From an uncultured Bacteroidaceae bacterium (GTDB lineage: Bacteria; Bacteroidota; Bacteroidia; Bacteroidales; Bacteroidaceae): DNA of 64,000 nucleotides. How positions within the stretch are numbered: the stretch's first letter is position 1; the number at the start of each line of letters is the position of its first letter. Shown here piece by piece: positions 58,172-64,000 of this stretch. The position numbers and the translations under genes are program-made. The stretch spans positions 1 through 64,000 of the forward strand of contig CAJOLW010000017.1 of assembly GCA_905235525.1 (NCBI GenBank). Direction: 5' to 3'. The notes under the pieces were generated by a model. That model worked only from the letters and a program-made list of their open reading frames with translations. It searched no databases and was not told where the DNA came from.

Positions 58172-58969
58172 TTACAAAGATTTATCTCTTAATACCTTTT
58201 CTATTTCTTCAAACGACGACAGGATGTCAGCCTGACCTTTCCGAACACATATTGAATGTTCAAAATGTGCAGCGGGTTTCTTGTCTCTTGTCACGATACC
58301 CCAACGGTCTTCCTGCATATAAATGTCTTTGGTGCCCATGGTTATCATCGGCTCTATTGCTATGCACAAACCATTTTTAAGTAGCATCCCATTTCCTCTC
58401 CTGCCATAGTTGGGCACTTGAGGATCTTCATGCATCTTCTTTCCTATTCCATGCCCTACAAACTCTCTGACTACACCATAGCCTTGAGTTTCACAATGAG
58501 TCTGAACAGCGTATGATATATCTCCCAACCTATGACCTACAACTGCTTGTTCGATACCCTTGTAAAGGGCTTCTTTTGTCGTTGTCAACAATTTCTTGAC
58601 TTCTTCCGAGATTTCGCCTACAGAAAAGGTATAGCACGAATCTCCGCAATAGCCATTCAATTGTGTGCCACAGTCGATGGAAACTATATCACCCTCTTGC
58701 AGAGGCGTGTCGTTGGGGATACCATGAACAACTTGATGGTTGACTGAGGTGCAAATGCTGGCGGGGAAGGAACTTCCATAGGGATTGGGAAATCCGAAGA
58801 AAGTTGGTATGGCTCCATGGTCACGAATATAAGTATCTGCGATTGTATCCAGTTGCTTTGTCGTAACTCCTGGGGCTATCACCTTTGCCAGTTCTGCCAA
58901 TGTCTTTCCCACAAGAAGGTTGGCTTCTCGGAGAAGTTCCACCTCTTCGTCTGTTTTCAGATATACCAT
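58172..58969 (-). CDS. map: Methionine aminopeptidase type I
   Basis: Map removes the initiator methionine from new proteins. The 265-residue pita-bread enzyme has all five metal ligands: Asp99 (VSIDCGTQ), Asp110 (YCGDSCYTF), the His in FVGHGIGKKMHE, the Glu in AIEPMITMG and the Glu in HFEHSICV, plus His82 (NHQVVHGIPN) for substrate binding. It sits between secY and infA, the normal Bacteroidetes order. Confidence 0.97.
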   Translation of the reverse strand: MVYLKTDEEVELLREANLLVGKTLAELAKVIAPGVTTKQLDTIADTYIRDHGAIPTFFGFPNPYGSSFPASICTSVNHQVVHGIPNDTPLQEGDIVSIDCGTQLNGYCGDSCYTFSVGEISEEVKKLLTTTKEALYKGIEQAVVGHRLGDISYAVQTHCETQGYGVVREFVGHGIGKKMHEDPQVPNYGRRGNGMLLKNGLCIAIEPMITMGTKDIYMQEDRWGIVTRDKKPAAHFEHSICVRKGQADILSSFEEIEKVLRDKSL

Positions 58970-58990
58970 CTTGTCTTGTCTAAAGCAGTC

Positions 58991-60343
58991 TTAATGTTCG
59001 CCACGAACACGACCCGTGTCAAGCAGTCCGTCGTAATGACGCATCATCAGGTGTGACTCAATCTGCATCAATGTGTCAAGGACAACACCCACGAGAATGA
59101 GGAGGGAAGTGCCACCAAAGAATGCGGCAAATTCTCTCTGTACACCAAAAAGACCTGCAAAAGCGGGGAGAATGGCAATCAATGCCAAGAACAACGAACC
59201 TGGGAAAGTGATACGAGACATGATCTTGTCGATATAGTCTGCCGTTTCCTTACCCGGCTTGATGCCTGGGATGAAACCATTGTTCCGCTTCATATCTTCC
59301 GCCATCTGCACAGGGTTGATAGTGATTGCTGTATACAGATACGTAAACAGGATAATCAAAATAGCAAAGATGAGATTGTACACAAAGCTATTATTATCTA
59401 TCAACTGGTTGACCACTGGATTCAGTTTGCTACCAGAGAACTGCGCCAATGTGACAGGAATGAACATGATAGCCTGAGCAAAGATGATCGGCATCACATT
59501 TGCAGCATAGGGCTTCAAGGGGATGTACTGACGTGCACCACCTATCTGACGAGCACCTGCAATTTTCTTAGCGTAATTCACAGGCACCCTGCGCACACCC
59601 TGAACGAGAAGGATGGCAGCAGCAATCACTACAAGGAACAATACGATCTCAACGAGGAACATGACAAGACCGCCCTGCCCTGCTGTGAGACGTGAGCCAA
59701 ACTCCTGAATAACAGCAGTCGGGAAACGTGCGATGATACCAATCATAATGATGATAGACACACCATTACCAATACCCTTATCTGTGATTCTCTCACCCAG
59801 CCAGAGGACGAACATGCTACCTGCAGCAAGAATGATTGTTGCATAGAGGATAAACATGTTCCAATCCAAGGATGAATAGAGAGCCGCACCTCCTGTTTGA
59901 GTCTGAAGGTTAATCAGGTAGAAGATTCCTTGGAAAATAAGGATCGGCACTGTCAAATAACGGGTGTACTGACTCATCTTGCGACGTCCACTTTCTCCTT
60001 CACGTTGCATCTTCTGGAAGTATGGAACGGCAATACCCAACAACTGCATCACGATGGAAGCAGAGATGTATGGCATAATTCCAAGTGCGAAGATTGATGC
60101 TTTGGAGAATGCGCCACCCGAAAACATATCAAGAAGTGACATCAAACCACCCTCTGTCTGGTTCTTCAATCCCTGCAATGCTTCAGTGTCAATACCAGGA
60201 AGCACCACATAAGATCCGAAACGATAGATGGCAACAAACAGCAGCGTGATGAGGATGCGCGAACGCAAATCCTCAATACGCCAAATGTTTGTTAATGTCT
60301 TAACAAGCTTGATATCCTTGATTTTATCTATAATCTTGCTCAT
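58991..60343 (-). CDS. secY: Protein translocase subunit SecY
   Basis: SecY is the pore of the general secretion channel in the inner membrane. The 450-residue protein has ten hydrophobic helices, the plug region after helix 1 (GIDTEALQGLKNQTEGGLMSLLDMFSGGAFSKASIF, in two parts) and the conserved cytoplasmic loop RRVPVNYAKK. Loop NPVQMAEDMKRNNGFIPGIKPGKET is also typical. It lies between rplO and map. Confidence 0.97.
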   Translation of the reverse strand: MSKIIDKIKDIKLVKTLTNIWRIEDLRSRILITLLFVAIYRFGSYVVLPGIDTEALQGLKNQTEGGLMSLLDMFSGGAFSKASIFALGIMPYISASIVMQLLGIAVPYFQKMQREGESGRRKMSQYTRYLTVPILIFQGIFYLINLQTQTGGAALYSSLDWNMFILYATIILAAGSMFVLWLGERITDKGIGNGVSIIIMIGIIARFPTAVIQEFGSRLTAGQGGLVMFLVEIVLFLVVIAAAILLVQGVRRVPVNYAKKIAGARQIGGARQYIPLKPYAANVMPIIFAQAIMFIPVTLAQFSGSKLNPVVNQLIDNNSFVYNLIFAILIILFTYLYTAITINPVQMAEDMKRNNGFIPGIKPGKETADYIDKIMSRITFPGSLFLALIAILPAFAGLFGVQREFAAFFGGTSLLILVGVVLDTLMQIESHLMMRHYDGLLDTGRVRGEH

Positions 60344-60347
60344 TAGT

Positions 60348-60794
60348 TTAGAGTTTTACAGCGTTTCCGCCCTTTTCCTTGATTGCTGCTTCTGCCGTAG
60401 CAGAGAAAGCGTGAGCCTCTACATCAACTTTTGCTGTCAATTCGCCATTGCCAAGAACCTTCACAAGCTGATTCTTGTTGACCCAACCTGCAGCAATAAG
60501 TTCCTCGATTCCAATCTTTGTAAGGTTCTTTTCCTCTGCAAGTTTCTGAATCAGGTCAAGATTGACAGCCTTGTATTCAACGTGGTTGATGTTCTTGAAG
60601 CCGAACTTAGGAACACGGCGCTGAAGTGGCATCTGACCACCTTCGAAACCAATCTTCTTTTTATAACCAGAGCGTGCCTTAGCACCCTTGTGACCGCGAG
60701 TGGATGTACGGCCCTTACCAGAACCATAGCCGCGACCAACACGTTTACTATTGTGGGTGGCACCTGCAGCGGGTTGCAAATTATATAATTCCAT
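60348..60794 (-). CDS. rplO: 50S ribosomal protein L15
   Basis: L15 is a late-assembly large-subunit protein. The 148-residue protein starts MELYNLQPAAGATHNSKRVG and has the Gly/Arg-rich arm GRGYGSGKGRTSTRGHKGAK and the globular end TAKVDVEAHAFSATAEAAI. It lies 4 bp before secY and 29 bp after rpmD. Confidence 0.97.
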   Translation of the reverse strand: MELYNLQPAAGATHNSKRVGRGYGSGKGRTSTRGHKGAKARSGYKKKIGFEGGQMPLQRRVPKFGFKNINHVEYKAVNLDLIQKLAEEKNLTKIGIEELIAAGWVNKNQLVKVLGNGELTAKVDVEAHAFSATAEAAIKEKGGNAVKL

Positions 60795-60823
60795 TTCTAA
60801 TCTGATTTTAATGTATTAATACG

Positions 60824-61000
60824 TTAGTCAATAATCTCAACAAGGTGTGCTACCTTGCGAATCATACCACGCAAAGATGGAGAATCCTCACGCTCAACGA
60901 CCCTGTTAATCTTACCAAGACCCAAAGACTCCAATGTACTCTTTTGGTCAATTGGACGGCCTGCCTGACCTTTTACTTGCTTAATCTTGATTGTTGCCAT
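60824..61000 (-). CDS. rpmD: 50S ribosomal protein L30
   Basis: A 58-residue protein read from the minus strand, starting MATIKIKQVKGQAGRPIDQK and ending AHLVEIID. The motif TLESLGLGKINRVVERED and VAHLVEI identify the small bacterial L30. It lies between rpsE and rplO. Confidence 0.95.
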   Translation of the reverse strand: MATIKIKQVKGQAGRPIDQKSTLESLGLGKINRVVEREDSPSLRGMIRKVAHLVEIID

Positions 61001-61012
61001 GATTGTTTCTCC

Positions 61013-61522
61013 TTATCCTTTGAATACTTTTGTCAAATTAACACCACGGTTCTGTGCAACAGTCTTGGCATCACGCATATTGGCAAGTGCCTCAATCGTG
61101 GCCTTCACCAAATTGTGGGGGTTAGATGAACCCTTAGACTTTGCAAGCACGTCTGTGATACCTACACTCTCAAGGACAGCACGCATAGCGCCACCTGCCA
61201 CCACTCCAGTACCTTCTGAAGCAGGCATGATGAGAACGCGTGCACCGCCAAACTTAGCGTATGCCTCATGAGGAACAGTACCCTTCAGCACTGGAACCTT
61301 AACCAAATTTTTCTTTGCAGCCTCTACACCCTTTGCAATAGCCGCTGTAACTTCACCTGCTTTACCAAGACCATAGCCAATCACTCCGTTACCATCACCT
61401 ACAACAACGATGGCTGCGAATGTGAATGTACGACCACCCTTAGTAACCTTAGTAACACGATTAATAGCAACCAAGCGGTCTTTAAGCTCGGCATCGTTTT
61501 GTACTTTAACTCTATTTACCAT
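61013..61522 (-). CDS. rpsE: 30S ribosomal protein S5
   Basis: S5 contributes to decoding accuracy. The 169-residue protein has the double-stranded-RNA-binding-like N-terminal domain ([22 protein letters not shown]) and the conserved [20 protein letters not shown], then [21 protein letters not shown] and [11 protein letters not shown]. It lies 12 bp before rpmD. Confidence 0.97.
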   Translation of the reverse strand: MVNRVKVQNDAELKDRLVAINRVTKVTKGGRTFTFAAIVVVGDGNGVIGYGLGKAGEVTAAIAKGVEAAKKNLVKVPVLKGTVPHEAYAKFGGARVLIMPASEGTGVVAGGAMRAVLESVGITDVLAKSKGSSNPHNLVKATIEALANMRDAKTVAQNRGVNLTKVFKG

Positions 61523-61530
61523 AATCGCAT

Positions 61531-61872
61531 TTAAAATTTAAGTCCAGCATTACGGGCAGCATCAGCCACCTTTTTAACTCTACCATGATACAGGTAACCA
61601 TTACGGTCAAACACCACTGCTGAAATACCAGCCTCCAGTGCTTTCTTGGCAACCATTTCACCAACCTTCTCGGCCTGTTCAGACTTGTTCATCTTTTCAA
61701 GACCAAGTGACGAAGCAGAAACAAGTGTCTTCTGTGCATCGTCATCGATTACCTGAACATAAATCTGCTTGTTACTTCTGAACACACTCATACGTGGGCG
61801 CTCAGCAGTACCAGAAATCTTATTGCGTACTCTATATTTAATCTTAATACGTCTTTCAATCTTTGTAATCAT
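61531..61872 (-). CDS. rplR: 50S ribosomal protein L18
   Basis: L18 binds 5S rRNA. The 113-residue protein has the basic start [19 protein letters not shown], the [20 protein letters not shown] segment and the C-terminal [21 protein letters not shown]. It lies 8 bp before rpsE. Confidence 0.97.
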   Translation of the reverse strand: MITKIERRIKIKYRVRNKISGTAERPRMSVFRSNKQIYVQVIDDDAQKTLVSASSLGLEKMNKSEQAEKVGEMVAKKALEAGISAVVFDRNGYLYHGRVKKVADAARNAGLKF

Positions 61873-61888
61873 ACTCTTGTCAATTTAT

Positions 61889-62458
61889 TTATTTTGCACT
61901 TGCAGATTTACCAGACTTTCTTCTAATCTCTTCGCCCTGGAAGCGAATACCCTTACCCTTGTATGGTTCAGGCTTGCGGAATGAGCGAATCTTAGCACAA
62001 ACGAGTCCAAGCAACTGCTTGTCACAAGACTCGAGCATGATAAGAGGATCCTGATTTCTCTCTGACTTCGTTTCGACCTTGATTTCCTTAGGAAGTTCGA
62101 AAATGATAGCATGAGAATATCCAAGCGCGAATTCAAGAACGTTTCCCTGATTTGAAACACGATAACCGACACCGACAATCTGGAGAGTTTTCTTGTAACC
62201 CTCAGAAACGCCGACAACCATATTGTTTACAAGTGAGCGATACAATCCGTGGAATGCATGACGCTGCTTTGTGTTATCCTGCATCAGTTCTTCATTCTCC
62301 TCCATTGTCAACTTTCCGTCCTCGATAGAAACCTTGATGGCAGGGTTTACGTACTGGCTGAGTTCGCCCTTAGGACCTTTCACAGTTACAATGTCATCCT
62401 TATGAGTAATTGTCACTCCTGCAGGAATAATAATAGGTAATTTACCAATTCTAGACAT
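61889..62458 (-). CDS. rplF: 50S ribosomal protein L6
   Basis: L6 lies near the factor-binding centre of the large subunit. The 189-residue protein starts MSRIGKLPIIIPAGVTI and carries the two repeats and the conserved end RKPEPYKGKGIRFQGEEIRRKSGK. It lies between rpsH and rplR with 16-bp gaps. Confidence 0.97.
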   Translation of the reverse strand: MSRIGKLPIIIPAGVTITHKDDIVTVKGPKGELSQYVNPAIKVSIEDGKLTMEENEELMQDNTKQRHAFHGLYRSLVNNMVVGVSEGYKKTLQIVGVGYRVSNQGNVLEFALGYSHAIIFELPKEIKVETKSERNQDPLIMLESCDKQLLGLVCAKIRSFRKPEPYKGKGIRFQGEEIRRKSGKSASAK

Positions 62459-62474
62459 TATATATCCTCCTTAA

Positions 62475-62870
62475 TTAATAAACATAGCAAAGAACTTCAC
62501 CACCCACCTTGAGTTCGGAAGCCTCCTTGTCTGTCATTACACCTTTGGATGTAGATACAACTGCGATACCTAATCCGTTGATCACACGTGGCATGTCTTT
62601 GTAACCTGTGTACTTGCGAAGACCAGGACGAGACACACGCTTCAAGCACTGAATAGCACTTACTTTTGTTTGTGGGTCATATTTGAGAGCAATCTTGATT
62701 GTTCCCTGAGGACCCTCTTCAATGAACTTGTAGTTCAAAATGTAACCTTTATCGAAGAGAATCTTGGTGATTTCCTTCTTAAGGTTTGAGGCTGGTACTT
62801 CAACAATCTTGTGCTTAGCCATGATTGCATTTCTCAGTCTCGTGAGATAATCAGCTATTGGATCTGTCAT
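62475..62870 (-). CDS. rpsH: 30S ribosomal protein S8
   Basis: S8 binds the central domain of 16S rRNA, and in E. coli also its own operon mRNA. The 131-residue protein starts MTDPIADYLTRLRNAIMAKH and ends with the typical GVMTDKEASELKVGGEVLCYVY. It is preceded by an unusually long 213-bp gap with stem-loops. Confidence 0.97.
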   Translation of the reverse strand: MTDPIADYLTRLRNAIMAKHKIVEVPASNLKKEITKILFDKGYILNYKFIEEGPQGTIKIALKYDPQTKVSAIQCLKRVSRPGLRKYTGYKDMPRVINGLGIAVVSTSKGVMTDKEASELKVGGEVLCYVY

Positions 62871-63083
62871 AATAGAATTAAATTAATCGGGAAGCGTTTG
62901 GGAAAATCCCGACAATATTTAAATTTGAATTAAAACTATCTTTACTTAGCTTTACCAGCGAAGAAACTTAGTCTGCAACTGTTTTCCCCCGCCGTTTCTT
63001 AGAAGCAAAGTATCTTCAGGTTACCCCCGAACTGGTAACCATCAGATTTTTGTTTACTAAATCGGTTCGCTGATAACCGCAAT
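62871..63083 (-). promoter_or_regulatory. Structured 213-bp leader between rpsN and rpsH
   Basis: The neighbouring genes of this operon are spaced by 8-30 bp, so this gap stands out. It has no open frame. On the minus strand it holds a hairpin GGTTACC/GGTAACC (63019-63025 with 63034-63040), a longer weak pairing around AAGAAAC/GTTTCTT, and a stem TCGGGA/TCCCGA (62887-62892 with 62907-62912) 17 bp before the rpsH ATG. A ribosomal-protein autoregulatory site or an internal promoter are both possible. Confidence 0.5.
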
Positions 63084-63386
63084 TTACCAGCTTGCCTTCT
63101 TCACACCTGGGATCAGACCAGCAGATGCCATCTCGCGGAACTGGATACGAGAGAGTCCAAACTGACGCATGAAACCTCTTGGGCGTCCAGTGATTTTGCA
63201 GCGGTTGTGAAGACGGATTGGATTTGCATTTGCAGGGATTGCCTGAAGTGCACGAGCAGCCTCGTATGCTTCCATGGGATCCTCAGCAGTAGCAATAACC
63301 TTCTTCAACGCAGCACGCTTAGCGGCATACTTTGCTACGAGTTTTGCACGCTTAACCTCACGTGCTTTCATTGATTCCTTTGCCAT
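63084..63386 (-). CDS. rpsN: 30S ribosomal protein S14 (zinc-free form)
   Basis: S14 belongs to the head of the small subunit. The 100-residue long form has no CXXC zinc ribbon. It starts [20 protein letters not shown] and ends with the conserved [19 protein letters not shown] and [11 protein letters not shown]. It lies 8 bp after rplE, followed by the 213-bp gap. Confidence 0.97.
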   Translation of the reverse strand: MAKESMKAREVKRAKLVAKYAAKRAALKKVIATAEDPMEAYEAARALQAIPANANPIRLHNRCKITGRPRGFMRQFGLSRIQFREMASAGLIPGVKKASW

Positions 63387-63394
63387 TTTCTATC

Positions 63395-63949
63395 TTACTT
63401 TTTAGCGTCCTTAAATGGAAGACCGAATGCTTTGAGGAGTGCATAGCCCTCTTCATCAGTCTTGGCAGATGTCACGAAAGTAATGTTCATACCCGTGATT
63501 TTATCCACCTGGTCAATGTTAATCTCTGGGAAGATAATCTGCTCAGTAATACCCAGTGTGTAGTTACCACGGCCGTCAAACTTTGACTCAATACCCTTGA
63601 AGTCACGGATACGAGGCAACGAAACGCGAATGAGTTTTTCAAGGAACTCATACATGCGCTCGCGACGCAGTGTAACCATCACGCCGATTGGCATCTGCTT
63701 ACGGAGACGGAAGTTGGAGATATCCTTCTTAGATTTTGTTGCAACGGGCTTCTGACCTGTGATCTGAGCGATTTCATTCATTGCAACCTCGATAACTTTC
63801 TTGTCAGCAGTTGCCATACCAAGACCCTGGTTAACCACAATCTTCTTCAATACAGGAATCTGCATGGGCGAAGAGTAGTTAAACTGCTTCATCAGTGCTG
63901 GAGCGATCTGCTCTGCATATACATTCTTCAATTGTGCAGTAGTACTCAT
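63395..63949 (-). CDS. rplE: 50S ribosomal protein L5
   Basis: L5 binds 5S rRNA and contacts P-site tRNA. The 184-residue protein has the [16 protein letters not shown] start, the conserved [21 protein letters not shown] and the central [10 protein letters not shown], and ends [10 protein letters not shown]. Its ATG overlaps the stop codon of rplX (ATGA), indicating translational coupling. Confidence 0.97.
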   Translation of the reverse strand: MSTTAQLKNVYAEQIAPALMKQFNYSSPMQIPVLKKIVVNQGLGMATADKKVIEVAMNEIAQITGQKPVATKSKKDISNFRLRKQMPIGVMVTLRRERMYEFLEKLIRVSLPRIRDFKGIESKFDGRGNYTLGITEQIIFPEINIDQVDKITGMNITFVTSAKTDEEGYALLKAFGLPFKDAKK

Positions 63950-64000
63950 GATAATACCTCCCCTGACTTTTTAGCGTAACGAACTAACTTTCCATTCTCA
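63946..64000 (-). CDS. rplX: 50S ribosomal protein L24, C-terminal end (partial)
   Basis: The minus strand reads in frame [17 protein letters not shown] and then a TGA that overlaps the rplE start. The position directly before rplE and the VRYAKKSGE ending fit L24. The rest of the gene is outside the window. Confidence 0.8.
   Translation of the reverse strand, partial: ENGKLVRYAKKSGEVLS

Overview
The window reads as a chromosomal segment of a Bacteroidales bacterium, most likely Prevotellaceae (Prevotella sensu lato). The reasons are two SusC/SusD (RagA/RagB) pairs, the type IX secretion translocon gene sprA next to ruvA, repeated TAnnTTTG promoter boxes with TTTG about 19-20 bp upstream, few strong Shine-Dalgarno sites, and zinc-free forms of ribosomal proteins S14 and L36. 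I see no tRNA, rRNA, CRISPR array, prophage or insertion sequence.

Layout. Bases 1-11.9 kb (+ strand): the end of a MATE transporter, then ruvA, a patatin/beta-barrel phospholipase and the giant sprA; the last two are each interrupted by a frameshift. Bases 11.9-30.3 kb (mostly - strand) are housekeeping genes: an MscS channel, recG (frameshifted), dnaG, folE, a SPOR protein, tpiA, a DoxX-family protein, a DUF1599 protein (frameshifted), an M23 peptidase, ndk, xseB-xseA and an unknown helical protein, an outer-membrane beta-barrel receptor behind a paired operator, ispD and a DJ-1/PfpI protein. Bases 30.3-36.5 kb: an exbB-exbD-tonB energy-transduction operon opposed to nadK, and a large protein joining receiver-like domains to a PPDK/PEP-synthase ATP-grasp domain.

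Bases 36.6-54.3 kb (- strand) are the most distinctive part: a seven-gene outer-membrane locus, read right to left as fasciclin lipoprotein, SusC, SusD, fasciclin lipoprotein (frameshifted), fasciclin lipoprotein, SusC, SusD. It has a recognisable promoter and terminator but no glycoside hydrolase, protease or regulator gene, so its ligand and purpose cannot be read from the sequence. Bases 54.7-64.0 kb (- strand) hold the 3' part of the S10/spc/alpha ribosomal operon from rplX (partial) to rplQ with secY, map, infA and rpoA, and a 213-bp structured gap between rpsN and rpsH.

Two patterns cut across the window. First, five genes (patatin, sprA, recG, DUF1599, one fasciclin lipoprotein) each carry one frame break with otherwise clean coding on both sides, which points to very recent decay or to assembly/base errors. 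Second, at least eight intergenic stretches carry short degenerate arrays with a 7-bp period.
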